Assembly: GCA_030411725.1 (NCBI GenBank)
Contig: MU839828.1
Location: forward strand, 124,001 to 188,000
Reading direction: 5' to 3'
From: Echria macrotheca
Taxonomy: Eukaryota > Ascomycota > Sordariomycetes > Sordariales > Schizotheciaceae
Length of the DNA stretch: 64,000 nt
In this document: positions 44,734 through 56,377 of the stretch, one piece after another
Position numbering within the stretch: position 1 is the stretch's first letter
How the letters are laid out: each line of letters begins with the position of its first letter
Program-made: the position numbers and the translations under genes
The notes under the pieces: model-generated
What the model was told of the DNA's origin: nothing
Databases searched by the model: none
What the model saw: the letters and a program-made list of their open reading frames with translations, nothing else

Positions 44734-45983
44734 TTATGCCCACTTGCCCAGTAGGGCCATCAGTCCCGCACCAAGCACCATGCACCCAAATGCGCCCAGC
44801 ATCACGCCGAGGCTACTACGGCGCATCTCGTCGCTGAACAGGAACTCGTGGGCCATGAGCTCCACCAGGCCCGTATAAAGCAGAATCCCAGCCGAGATGG
44901 AATCGAACACGCCATTGACGACCAGCGTCGTCGGGCTCCCGGGCGCAAGCGTCTGGCGGACCCCGAGCCCGGCGGCGATGGACACGGGCGTCGACAGGGC
45001 GTAGGCGAGTCCGAGCACGTACGGCAGCCAGGTCTGCCGGGGCGGCCACATGGCGGTGGCGAGGCGCGAGCCGAGGCCGAGGCCCTCGAAGGTCTGGTGG
45101 AAGACGAGCACGACGTAGAGGATGACGAACTCGTCGCCCGAGACGGCGAGCGTCAGGCCGATGAAGATGGAGTGGAAGATGACGCCGAACTCGAGGATGA
45201 AGAGCGCCGTCATCTGCATGGCGAAGCGGTCGGCGCTGAATGCCACTTGGTCATCTTCGACTTCTCGCTTCGGCCGCGGCGTGATGTTGCCAAGGGCGGG
45301 CGCCTCTTTGGTGCCGCTGTTATTATCGGTGGCGTCAGGGGCATAGTTCGTCTGGAGTCCCATTTCTGTGTGGAGTTAACGGTTAGCCAGCCGGGTTTTT
45401 GTGTGTTCCGATAACGAGAGTCTATCCAGGAGCCAAGGAAAAAATCGCGTGGCTTACCATTGTCTTCCTTCCAGGAGGACTTGATCAGGTCCAGGGCGGG
45501 ATCGTAGGCCTTTGTGGCCGCAATAGCTGCTCCCGCCCGGTGTGCACCCATCAAGTCGAACCGGCTAGCGAGCAGCTCGATGAAAAACATGGTAAACACG
45601 GTCATGAGGGCGATGCCCATCGGCCACGGGTACTCGGCGTAGATGCTGTCCTCACCAAGGCAAGGCGACTCCAACGCCTCCACAGCGGGTGCGAGGAGGT
45701 GGATAAAAGCGGTCGCGATGATGACTCCCGATCCGAAGAACTTGGCGATGAAGAAGACGGTCCGAGGGAACGGCAGCCGCGCCGTCCGCGCCAACAGGAT
45801 GGGCACCACAGCGCCGAGCAGGGACCCCACAAGGATCACGAAGATGGCCGAGATGCGGAGACCAAGCCGGCCGTCGTAGTCATTGCCGAGCTCGCAGGCG
45901 TCGGAACCGTCTGGTGCCAAGCTCTCGCTCGGGGACGAGCTGCTGGTCGGGTCTTCCGGGCTGGTGGATGTAGGAGTCGCCAT
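44734..45983 (-). CDS. ZIP-family zinc transporter
   Basis: Exons 45983-45458 and 45365-44734 join to 385 residues, with a 92-nt intron in the variable loop (GTAAGC..CACACAG). After a Ser/Pro-rich luminal N-terminus, helices I-III are clear (ISAIFVILVGSLLGAVVPIL; the FFIAKFFGSGVIIATAFIHLL block; ALMTVFTMFFIELLA). Helix IV carries the signature HSIFIGLTLAVS and helix V HQTFEGLGLG, the two metal-lining motifs of ZIP proteins. The long loop between helices III and IV is not His-rich. The protein is expected to import Zn2+ across the plasma membrane. The neighbouring His-rich surface protein may deliver zinc to it. Confidence 0.93.
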
Positions 45984-46644
45984 TTCCTACTTGGGGTTCC
46001 TGTCTGTATAATGAAGCTTTTCCGTCACAAAGGGAGTCGTAGTTTCGAGCGGCAAAACAAGGGGGAGAAGGGACCAAGACTGTGCCAAGCATTCGACTTA
46101 TATACACCGTCTGCTGGCTCTGCGACCCCCACCCATCCCGAGGACCCCGAGGACCGAGAGAGGCGGCCATCCAATGAGGAGAGAGCCTGGAGTTGAGAGG
46201 CCATCAAGGTTCTCGTTCGCTGCCGCGTCTGCCCCGATAAACCGGACAAATAATTTTTGATATGCTGCTTCTCGCTGATGCATGAATGGTTCTCTTCACA
46301 CCTTGCTGGTGACCAGTGATCCGTGCGGACTCTGTGGTGTCAAGCTGCGGTGGAAACGGGGATGCCTCCCTGACTCCTGCAATATCATACCCAAATGCTC
46401 TCAATTACAAGTCGCCTCTCGAGCGCAGGACAGCCAGGGGCCGTATCTCAACATCTCAACAACAGGGAATTGGGGAAAGCCGCAGATCAATTCGAAAATT
46501 TGCAAACTGGAGGGTCTGAGGGCATGAAAGTCGTGCGCTTACTCGGCGCTCGACCCATGATCAAATGCTAGGTGCCACAGATGAATAAGGTTGCTTTGGG
46601 ATAGTATTGTGTGTATAGGTAGGTAGGTAGGTACATGTATCTAC
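45984..46644. other. Intergenic
   Basis: Upstream side of the ZIP gene. A run of GTAGGTAGGTAGGTAC lies near 46618-46634. No supported gene. Confidence 0.45.
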
Positions 46645-47169
46645 CTACGCAATCCCCCCACCATGAGGCAAGAACCCCTTGAGCGTTGCCAAGCTCACAG
46701 ATAAAGCCTTGGCCTTCTTGTCCGTTTCCACAAGCAGCTTCACCAGATCATCAAAATTCTCCGCCTGCTTGACATCAGGTCCGCTGAGCACAACGCCCAT
46801 GACGGATCCCATGAAGCCATTTCCGCCAACAGCGACGCGAAGCACGTCAACCGCCGTGGTGGCCTTGTTCGCAATGCTCATTTCGTAGATGCCAGCACCG
46901 GCGCGGATGTTTTGGACCGTGGTGGCCCTGTCCGTCGGGCTCAGGGCGGCGTTTCTGTATTGGTTCGACTCGACCATGGCCGCGGCGGATCGCAAGTTGT
47001 CCACAATCTCTGCGATGAGGTGCTTTTCGTCGGTTGTTGGGAGCCGGGATGCATCCTTGAGGGTCTTGGAGATGATGGTTTGTTCTAGCTTGGCCTCGGC
47101 TGCTAGCTGCTGGCCGACGGCGAAAGCCGCTTCGATTGGGAGCGGGACGAGGGGGTTGCTGGGGGACAT
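46645..47169 (-). CDS. Hypothetical helical protein (174 residues)
   Basis: A single exon starting MSPSNPLVPLPIEAAF. The composition is Ala/Val/Lys-rich with amphipathic helices (KLEQTIISKTLKDA, LIAEIVDNLRSAAAMVE). A Gly-rich turn (GGNGFMGSVMGVV) and a HGGG end follow. No signal peptide or known motif. I do not recognise the family. The coding-like base use and clean frame support a real gene. Confidence 0.62.
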   Translation of the reverse strand: MSPSNPLVPLPIEAAFAVGQQLAAEAKLEQTIISKTLKDASRLPTTDEKHLIAEIVDNLRSAAAMVESNQYRNAALSPTDRATTVQNIRAGAGIYEMSIANKATTAVDVLRVAVGGNGFMGSVMGVVLSGPDVKQAENFDDLVKLLVETDKKAKALSVSLATLKGFLPHGGGIA

Positions 47170-49461
47170 ATTTGTGACAAGATTTTGGCGAGACTGCCGT
47201 GATGTTCAACAGTTAGTTGTGAATGAGTTGATCGGGAATGATTTGTTGGTGTGGTGAAAACTAATGGGGGTCTTTAAGTACGTGAGAGAGTCCGCGGAGA
47301 TGTGCTCCCATTCCTACGCTACAAACATCATGAGATTGTAGCGATGCTACTCCGTGGCTAGCTGACAAGTGCGCTAATGAATCTATCTTGACCTTTCTAG
47401 ATCGTCAAATGCCAGAGACGCCGCATTAAGACGGTTACACTTTGCACCATTCTCTACAACGTAATAGACAACCGCTCATCCTTGTCTCCCTCGCTCGGCG
47501 TTGAAACTGTGCTGGGCATGGCTGCTGAAGCGGAACAGTCCAGGGTGGAAAGGAAACAGCATACCGACTACTAGCATGATGAATTGTGATTGGCAAGGCA
47601 GGTGGTTGAACATGGCTTAGTCGAGCCGCTTAGCCGTGATCAGCCCTGTTAGCTTAGCTGAGGTACACCTCTAGGCCTAGAACCTCCATTATTAGACAAG
47701 CTAACTTGTTTAGTCCAGTTTTTACATATTTTATTGACTCGCGAATGCGAATCGAGATCAATCTGCAGTTCTCCCAAACCCCCGCCGCGCGCTCTGCAGG
47801 GACGGGGACGGCGTTTCCGTGCAGCATGCAAGTGGCGTGCCTGAGAGTTGAGTCTTCGAACCGGACGTTCACATCTTCCTGTGATATCTTGGTTCGACCC
47901 AGTGATAGATAAAGTTATTGCGGTACTCCTCCGAGGGAGCCAGATTCCTTCTCTATTGACTGGAATCAATGATATCAGAAGGTATCCCCGTTTCCAAAGG
48001 TACTCCTGCACCTGCAAGCTCAAGCTGGCCCGTCATCTGTTGTCAAGGTTGCATCTCACCGTGTCTGACGCAGCGTTGGTCTTTCAGCTCCTAGGTACGT
48101 ACAATACTAGGCCATTTTTGCCGAATTCAGCGTCCGTTCTAGAACGCGCCCATGCGGCAGACGGGTGCCTCCGTGGTTAGAAATCTTCCGGGTGGCCAAT
48201 GAGATGAGGCATGCCCTTCGGCCAATGAATTGATTCTATGGTGACGAGAGACAGAGGCTAGATTTAGTGCAGAGCTTTGGCCATCTCGTAGGTCTAGTTC
48301 TAGACCTGCCTTTCACTATGAAGGCCAGATACCTTTTGGGGCTGACCAGAGCGTTTTGATGGCTGGAGTGAGGCTGGCTGAAGAAATCCTCAATTTGGAG
48401 TGTGAGATGCGCGGTGACGGAAGCTCCTCCGTATGCATATATGCGCCACTTCCCAAGTTCATTCCGTCTCCTCGACTTGTGAAGGTGCGCTTGTTTAGAA
48501 GCCCCTCATCATCGTCGATCAGCCAGCCACCTTAAGCTTTGCCACATGTTAAGTAAATTCCCTCACCTGAATCGGTGAATCCTGCTTAGGTACCTACCTA
48601 GTCAAGGTGACATCGCAACCTTGCAGCCGAATCATGAACTCTTCACCAATGGACACGGCGATGAGCTGCGCGCAACACATAGTATCCTGTTGCCAAGCCG
48701 CTCTAGAGTTCCGTTTTGTCCGAGAAAGGTGGCAGGTGTGACTTTAGTGTGGCTGAAATAACCGGGCGCGATCGCCTCAGCTTGCCCCGACCGCGGAGAA
48801 TTTCTCCATCGAGGCTCGCCGGAGCCCCTAGCGTGCTAGACTCATGCAGTACGGGCGCTTAAGCTAGCTCGTCGGGACGTTAGTGCAATCCCGGCCGGCA
48901 ATACGGATACACAACCAGCTTCCAGGCGACACAGCTCCGGTCTCGAAGCCCATGGTGGACCAAATAGGCCAGATGCTTCCCCCGCGGGCACACCGGCAGG
49001 CGCAATGTAGCTAGCGGCGTCCTCTTTTGGAATATGCCCAGCCGATGCAACCCCAACGAGCGTCGCTGTCCAGCCCATATCTCCTCAAAGCAGTCGAGAT
49101 CAGCTTTCAGCTCGAACGAGAAATTGCCTGTTTCGGTGCAGTCTTCAAGTCAGAGTGGAAACTCAGCTCAAACTAATGATTTTGTGAGTGCGACTATCGA
49201 GATCCCGTCTCCAAAAACAGCACCAGGCCCGATGACCATATCTCAGCGCGCGGTCCGTCACAATTTCAATCTCAGTTGCTGTCCCCTCATAGAGAGGCGA
49301 GGCGCCCCGGAGCTTGCGGAGTCGCCGTCGCTGGAGCCGAACGAAGAGACGCCAGCGAATTTTATAAAAGCCGCAGAATCCCTTGTATATGTCAAGATGG
49401 GATGATCAAGACGTCTCACCGAAACTCAAACCACTACTCAAGTTTTCTTACCATTACCAAG
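47170..49461. other. Long gene-poor region
   Basis: About 2.3 kb without a supported gene. A minus-strand frame at 47654-47872 is weakly protein-like but has no family feature. TAGGTACCTACCTAG occurs near 48590. Confidence 0.45.
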
Positions 49462-50312
49462 ATGGGTTCCGCCATCAGTGCCCTGACCAAGCCCAACGAA
49501 AATGCAGATGAGAATGAGAGGAAGAAGAAGGAGCAGCTCGAGTTGATGATGAAACTCGCGGATGCTCGATTGGACACCTTTCAGGGAGAACTGGAGAAGA
49601 TGTTCTTGGACCGTGAGTCGGCAATGAAGACAAGTGTTCCCGGCAGAAGAGCATTGAGATTTGAACGTCACGTCGACGTTGATGCGGAAAGCACGGTAAG
49701 TCTGCCATGATTTGATGCGATGCTCATGTCGTCGATAGACGGTTGCTAACGTGCATCATGTGTCTTAGCCGGGGAAAGGTGTTGAGGATGCTGTCGATGC
49801 ATTCTTCGGCGCTTCCGAGACTGGCACAAAAGGTGTCCTTGACGGATTCAAATCTGTGGTCAAGACTGGTCTTTCAGCTATCCTTGGGGATGCGTCTGCT
49901 GGTGAAAGCTATGACAAGAAGTTCTTCGTCTGCATGAAACAGTATGTGGAGATCAATTACGACGTTCAAGTACTAACAATAGTGGCCTAGCAACGCCATC
50001 ATCCGTGTCGACATGTACACATACAAGTACACCTTCGGCAGCAAGGGAGTGGTCGATGTTCATAAGAACATCTTGGCATACATTCTTTGCGTCTCTGTCG
50101 TCGACCACAGGGATGTCACTCTCGATGAACTCATCTACCTTGCCTCGGAGTTTGCTGGCGATGGCGAGACGAGAGCAGGATCTGGCTTCTCGGCGTACTT
50201 GGAGATGCTTATGAAGACATGGAACCAGTTGAGGGCTATTGATCCTCTTCCTGTACCTGGAAGACCAGCCATCGAGTATCCGAGCGCCCTGACGCTACCT
50301 ATCAGAGCTTAG
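49462..50312 (+). CDS. Hypothetical protein with N-myristoylation-type start
   Basis: Exons 49462-49695, 49769-49941 and 49991-50312 join to 242 residues (introns GTAAGT..CTTAG and GTATGT..GCCTAG). The start MGSAIS has Gly2 and Ser6, matching the N-myristoylation consensus, so membrane attachment is likely. A charged helical stretch follows (ERKKKEQLELMMKLADARLD), then a middle part with GLSAILGDASAGE and a conserved-looking NAIIRVDMYTYKYTFGSKGV block. This layout is shared with an uncharacterised fungal protein family that I know only as hypothetical proteins. No enzyme motif is seen. Confidence 0.72.
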
Positions 50313-51007
50313 TCCAGTTGCTCAAGGGAGTTGGATGCAAGGGAATGAATGTTGCTAGCAGAACACTCAACGGCAATACACTGTCACGCAGGTCGTGGTG
50401 CAAATGTGGTTCCCAAGTGAACGTGTATTGCTAGCGTGAGGAACCAAAAATGCCTCTCACCCATCGTGGGCACGATGATGGTATCTATACAAGATGGCCG
50501 GGCGTGGCTCCGAGCACTGCGCTCCGGGACTCTGGGACCAACCTGATTGGCAATACAGGTAATGACCTGGTGGCTTTCACCACTCCAATCAGCTCCTGTC
50601 AGACATGCATCCCAGGTTTTCAGCCCAATGTCGCGCAGGAGCTGCCGGACGCTTGTCCAATCCGCTGCCGGCGGATGCACGGCTCTTGGCGAACTGGCGG
50701 CTCAGCCAGCCCCGACTTTGCACTCCAGACTCGGCCGGCCCGACTCGTTGGTTCGGGATGCATCCGAGCTCCGAACACAGCTTAGTGTGCGGAGTACAGA
50801 AGGTGTGGCGTGAGCTGAAATGTTGTAATCGACGATGAACCAATGGATAATCTAGAGAGGGCGCACAATGAATGATGGATGTCTGATTGCTGGATGACGA
50901 CGTTACACTGCGAGGAGTATATATCTCATTGTTAGAACAACGACCTACTCTTCCCCTCCTTGTCCCGTTCAACCCCAAAATCAAGTCTCTCCCTCGCAAC
51001 GCTAGCC
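50313..51007. other. Intergenic
   Basis: No supported gene; the end is the promoter side of the small gene at 51008. Confidence 0.4.
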
Positions 51008-51474
51008 ATGTCGCAAACCACAAACACCAAGCCCGAGTCCGACGACCGCACCTTCGAGAAACTCGACCTCCCCGCGCCGCTCAACTGGTCCGCCGGAAAA
51101 TCCCTCTTCCCAGGCCGGGTGATCAGCGGCTTCCACGGCGATCTCGACCAATACGACGCCGAGGGGTGGGCGCAGCATGTGCTCGAGCAGTGCAAGGACC
51201 CGACGAACAGCGGATGCACGACAGGGCTGGGTTTCCAAGGTGCGTTCCCCGTGTGTCCAAAAAGAATCAGGTCTGATGATTGAAAAATGTTGCCGCAGCT
51301 ACCAACTCGGGCGATGAACCAAAGACGCGGTTTTGGTTTGGGTATCTCTTTGGTGGGGTGCCAGCGACGGTGAAGGACTTTGAGCGGAGTGAGGATGTGA
51401 GCGATGCTGTTGTGTATACTATTGTGTTGAAGAACGATGGCGACAAGGAGGTCGATGCTGTTCCAGAGCTATGA
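51008..51474 (+). CDS. Small hypothetical protein (135 residues)
   Basis: Exons 51008-51239 and 51299-51474 meet across a 59-nt intron (GTGCGT..TGCCGCAG) at the FQ|ATNSGDEPKTRFWFG junction. The protein is acidic with ordered strands (RFWFGYLFGGV, AVVYTIVLKNDGD). No signal peptide. Not recognised. Confidence 0.62.
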
Positions 51475-52059
51475 TTTCGGTGGGATAACAGTGATGTTGC
51501 CTTTGGAGAGCTGAAACTGGGACCGGGTGGCGGTTTGTTATGTCAAACACGGAATTCATGATGTAGGATTTTTTTCATTCCGTAGCGGGACACGGACGAA
51601 CATGAGGCGCTGGAACAGAGATCAGGTCAAGATGAGGATGTCCCGCGAGAACAGATCAGGTCACCCAAAATTGTAGTTAAGTACTTGGAAGAGGTTACGC
51701 TGCCGCTTCAGATTCTAGAACTTCTGGTATCGGGGAGCAGATCTCCGCTAGGGGGCCGCGCATCGAAAACGCATGGTGTGGATCATGGTGATAACCTGTA
51801 GGAGATGGCAAACACGAGGAAAAGCTAGCCGAAACTCTGTCCAAGTACACTCCACTCCACCTCCCTTCAGGCAACATTGCAAATTCTCAGCCTACACATC
51901 CCACGGCACAGGAAATCCAAACAAGAAATCAATTCTCATCATCGACGCCTCCCCGGACGCTTCCATAGCCGTTGCGCCAGTCCCAGAAGCATCCCTTTCC
52001 AAGCCAGCATACCCCTTATTTGCGCCATCCGCCCGGGAGAGAAAATAATGCCGTTGCCT
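51475..52059. other. Intergenic
   Basis: Convergent 3' region of about 580 bp, nothing recognised. Confidence 0.45.
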
Positions 52060-53301
52060 CTACTGTGATATTGCCAGCCTGAGTGGTAGTCCAAGTTCCC
52101 TTGCTTCCGTCTCGAGGTTCCTCAACACTGTACCGAAACCAGATCCGCCCGTGGGACATGCGCCGCTCTCGACATGCTGGCCCATGCCGCTAACCGTCGA
52201 GAACCACTTCACAGTCGCTTCGCTCTTCTCTTCAAGTCTGTTAGACACCGGGCAGCGGAATATCTGAGCATCGTGTGCAGGGGACTCCATATGCTGTTGG
52301 AGTGACTGCGGCGTCGGGAACGGACGGCGGGTCGGCGGGCAAAGAGGGCACCGAGTACCTCCCTTGGTGGTAGACACAGCCAGGGCAGAGTTGTAGTCCG
52401 AGGCGGATGTTAGGATCGGCGAGGCCAACGACGATGGCGAGATGATGCCGGTCGAGGAGGGGGTTAGGATTATGTCCCCGGTTGAGCTCCCCGACGAGTC
52501 ACGCGAGTCCATAGCAGACAACCCATCGCCCCAAGCGGTGGCCTCCTTACCTAGTCTGCGCGTGGCCTCTTGCAGTAGTGCTAGGCCGTGGACGCGACCA
52601 CCCGCCGGGTTGCTAATGAGACCTTCGTGGTCGCTCCGGAGGACCAACAAGTTCAACTTTTGGCGATCCATGCCTGACGGGCAGGCGCCACTCTCGAGGT
52701 GCTGCAGCATCGCGGCCGGGCTACCGAACTGACCGCCACAGCCTCCGCTCCCGACTCCGCTGGCAGCGCAGGCGATGCTGCGGGCCCGATGGATTCTCGA
52801 GGACTGGTGCTGCAGTAGCGCCTCTTTGGTTCCGAACTGGCGGCTGCATTTTTGGCACGTCTTGGTTTCGCTCTGAGGGGCAGGGGCTGGCTTGGGTTTG
52901 TGCACTTTGTCCTTGAGATGCTGCATGAGTGCGCTGGTGTCGTGAAAATTCCGCTCACAATCGCAGCACCGGAACTCGCTGGCGTGTATGGCCGGCCACC
53001 GGAACCCGCCCCCATGTATGGCCGACATGAGATGTTGCGTCAGAGCGGTCGCGTCGACAAACAGCCTTTGACACTCGCCGCAATAACGGTCGCGATTGCT
53101 CTGGTTGGTTTGGCTGCTGACAGGGCTGCTCTTTACCTTCCTAGGCGGTGACTTGTGGCGGTCGCGATTATGGTCTTCGAGGCCAATCAGCGTGCGGAAG
53201 GAGCGGTTGCATTTCTGGCAAATCTGGAGGGGATGTTTGGCGTCTTGGTGTTGTCTCAGTGCCTGGTTGTCCCAGAACGCACGACCACAGCAAGTCGGCA
53301 T
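52060..53301 (-). CDS. Multi-C2H2 zinc-finger protein
   Basis: A single exon of 413 residues when started at MPTCCGRAF; the frame is open further upstream but that part is not zinc-finger-like. At least four classical C2H2 fingers follow in the N-terminal half, each C-x2-C-x12-H-x4,5-H (CQKCNRSF.., CGECQRLF.., CCDCERNF.., CQKCSRQF..). Further Cys/His pairs (CGGQFGSPAAMLQHLE) come next, and a last finger near residue 330 (CPLCPPT..HMESPAH). The finger spacing and the MQHLE/HLESGACPSG phrases match nucleic-acid-binding fungal C2H2 proteins of unknown target. A Ser/Thr-rich linker separates the finger block from the C-terminus. Nuclear location is likely. Confidence 0.8.
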   Translation of the reverse strand: MPTCCGRAFWDNQALRQHQDAKHPLQICQKCNRSFRTLIGLEDHNRDRHKSPPRKVKSSPVSSQTNQSNRDRYCGECQRLFVDATALTQHLMSAIHGGGFRWPAIHASEFRCCDCERNFHDTSALMQHLKDKVHKPKPAPAPQSETKTCQKCSRQFGTKEALLQHQSSRIHRARSIACAASGVGSGGCGGQFGSPAAMLQHLESGACPSGMDRQKLNLLVLRSDHEGLISNPAGGRVHGLALLQEATRRLGKEATAWGDGLSAMDSRDSSGSSTGDIILTPSSTGIISPSSLASPILTSASDYNSALAVSTTKGGTRCPLCPPTRRPFPTPQSLQQHMESPAHDAQIFRCPVSNRLEEKSEATVKWFSTVSGMGQHVESGACPTGGSGFGTVLRNLETEARELGLPLRLAISQ

Positions 53302-56300
53302 TCTGAGCACAACAAACAGCTTGGGCTTGAGATGATGGCGCCGGTGGGTCCGTAGGACAAGATGACAAAAAAGAAGAGATAGAACAGCGGTGGATGTGTG
53401 GGGACTCAGACGGGAATCGTGTGTGTTTGTGTTGTGTATTAGGGTAAGATGATCAGCTTGGTTGGGCCTAACCATCTATATATCTATCTTTCTACTGCAT
53501 CGATATGGTTGGGTCTGAGCGGCCTTATCCGTTTGTCTGCACTCAAACAAACGAATTGAAGGCAGTGACATCAGTCTGGCGTCCACCAGCAGCAACGGCG
53601 ACCCAATGCCCGTCCGGGTGCCTGCGTCCTCACGGGAGTACCTGCCTCATTTATATTACAACCGGCTGAAACCCCTCACAAGGTGCAAGCTTAGATCGGA
53701 TGACGGGCTTCTCGTCTCTTTGAACGCTGCAAAATGGCCTGCAAGGCTTTACGGCTGGCGAATCAGCCCAGCTGCTCTCCAACGTCCAAAGCGGAATCAG
53801 AGGCTTGGTTGGGTGGCAATCAAGTTGGCCGTGATTTTCGACCTCGGGCTCCCTCCACCAAACATCAGCTGCCACTTTGTGGTAATATGGAAATGTCCCA
53901 CCCCTACTAACAGTTTTGTGGCGAAGGGAGGCCACCGATTGTTAGCACACTCGTGGCTGCCTGAGACGGCCTGGTCGGCAGTGGTCGCTTAAGTGAGCGG
54001 TGCGCCTAATGGCCGGCACTAGGGTCAACCTGGCGGCCTCGAGCAGGAGAATGATGGCCTCAGCCCTCCCGTAAATCTCCCATTGCCTTCTGTCTTTCGG
54101 CCTGTTAAGGCGGGCTAGGCAGGTGCAGCTGATGACAGGGGGCCCTAAGAGAAGAGACGTAACTGTTGGGGAGGGCCTATGTCCATGGCGTCATGTGCCA
54201 TGAGGAGTTCCTTCAGCTAGCGGGTAGTTGGACAGGAAGGTATCATTAGGGGTTTGGGTGAGGGTGTTGCGAAAGAGATAGGGAAAGTCGCCGCACAAAA
54301 GTGTCAGGAGCATTCGTCGCCTGACACCCCCATAAAATTTCTCACATACCCTCTCGTTAGTCGCCCCTTTCGCTTCCCCCCGCCCCATCTCTGTCTGCTT
54401 CCTGGGCAAGTTCTCTATGACGTCAAAGACGAGGCAGTAAGTACCCCCTATCCCAGGCGCCCCGATCTTGAACTCCCCCCAGAGCGAGTCCAGGTTATCA
54501 ATGCTGGCGGGGTGGCGGAAGGCGGCTGACTCGGATCTTGACCCGCGTTTTGATGCGGTCGGCATCGTTCTTCAACGCCTGCACGCTATTCCGCGTTTCC
54601 TGCACCATCCGCCTCGTCTCCTCGGTGGTTATGCCGAAGACGGTGAACCTCTGGTTGACCGCATCGTTGTAGCCCTGGATGGGCTGGGGGATGTCGAAGA
54701 CGAAGCAGAGCCCGCTGCTTGTGACCGTGACTACTGCTCTACGAGGCCGCGCCCACCAGCAGCTTGAGGTACTTCAACGACTGAAGCCCCACGGACTTAG
54801 CGTCCTTCCAGCTGTCTCCCAGCTCGTCCGAACCCTATCACGCTTTGCTGGACCCTTCGATCAGCCTTTGGACGTCGTTGAATCCCTTGACGTCGCCTCT
54901 GTGTAGCGACTTGTTGCATATCTTTTCGAGTGCCCGCGCCGCCTAGGTCCACATTCCCTCCCTCGTCTTCACCTTCATTAATTGTGCTTTTCCTTCTATG
55001 GGCGTCTCCAACGATGTGTCTGTGGATTTCTCCTTGGTATGTTCATCATGAGATTGACAAGCTGAAGATGCATTGTCAGCATGCTCTTATATTGTGCCGC
55101 AACTGCCTGTGACAGGCCGCTGCAGCCACCGTATGCGTACCCGTCGGCGAGGCGCAGCTCAGAAAAGCTGTCACAACACCCTGTTGTGGGCAGTGTATGG
55201 GCTGTACTATAACTTATAGAGGTACTCTACGGCCACTGCTCGTGTCAGAAACAAGGCACAGTGGCTTTGCTGGATTTGGTGGGATTGCAACCGCTTGATT
55301 GTATTGATTGTGGTTCCATGCGCTCGCTTTGCCAGAGCGCTCCTTTTAGTCGTGTAAATCGCGGCAACACTTCCGCGTTCTGTGGCCAATGTTACCACTG
55401 AATCTATTGTTTTGCCATTCCACAGCCGCCCCCCTGATGGTGTTCTTGCCCCTGTCCAGAACCCTTCTCATTTTGACACATATTCCGCTCGCTACCTCTT
55501 TTGCGATAAAGTCCATTCGCACTCATATCATGTACTACCGCTGCAACCCAGATTCGTCGCGTACAACCAGGCTGTTGGCCACACCGATGTCTGCATTGCG
55601 AAGCCTTTCTCTAGGTCAAGATTCTCACTCCTCTGGCACGGGAAGTCATATTCCGGCGGTTTCTACCAGTATATACGCGACCTCATACCCATGTCTGACC
55701 ACAACTCCGATTTCTCCTGCGAATTATTAGGGGTCCAGGAAATCACCAGTGGCACGCAATTCGCTTGGAAAGGTGCATCCGCCAAGATACCTCCAGTCCC
55801 CGGACGACGTGATTCCCGTAGCAAGCAACAAGGTCCCCGGAAGGCGCTAAATGATCCTCCTTAAAGAGACGCCCAAAATGTCAAACAGCTCGCCCAGCAA
55901 AAAAGAAAGCTAACCAGAGCAGCAGATCATGCCCAGACTTGGGAAGCCCCAGTTCTCTCCCATCACCATGGTTCAGCCAAGCCCTTGCCCTACCCACCAG
56001 GACACTCTCCACAGTGATGTGCATGTCGGGCCCACGTCGAATATCTCTGGGTATTTTGGACCCCTATTGTTTACCTCGTGATAACTTCCTCTGATGTTCA
56101 ACTTCGTCCAATATTTGCCACCCCCACCCAAGGAGGTCTGAGCGAGCAGGACAAGCTCGGGGTGGTCTTGCGAAGAAATTGTGCACGTCCTGAGGCTAAC
56201 TAATAATATTTGACGGGCCGTCGGGGATGCTCCCCGGCAGCTCCCGTCAGGGGGGAGGCGGGTCGGAAAGATAACGTCAGTCTTTTTTTTAATTTGCGGT

Positions 56301-56377
56301 TTTTCGAGAGTGCATTTCTTGGCGACTTTTGTCCCATGGCCATGGGAAAGACAGTGATGAGCGGAACCCGTTATCAT
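53302..56377. other. Gene-poor region with decayed coding stretches
   Basis: About 3 kb without a clean gene. Minus-strand protein-like blocks lie at about 54191-54920 (listed separately). Cys-rich stretches on the plus strand at about 55000-55420 show CxxC pairs (CCGQCMGC, CIDCGS, CGQCYH) broken by stops. A 160-codon frame at 55382-55864 has no family features. Confidence 0.4.
54191..54920 (-). pseudogene. Decayed or unresolved gene
   Basis: Protein-like blocks follow each other on the minus strand: GDVKGFNDVQRLIEGSSKA, then LGDSWKDAKSVGLQSLKYLK, then a 70-codon stretch with NQRFTVFGITTEETRRMV, then NLDSLWGEFKIGAPGIGG and YCLVFDVIENLPR. Stops lie between blocks, and the gaps have no convincing splice pairs throughout. 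Two blocks share an -L/Y-C-x-VFD(I/V)- motif, as if an exon had been duplicated. Function not recognised. Confidence 0.3.

Noticed and set aside
55382..55864. 160-codon plus-strand frame
   Set aside because: No recognised feature. It overlaps a second open frame and sits in degenerate DNA.
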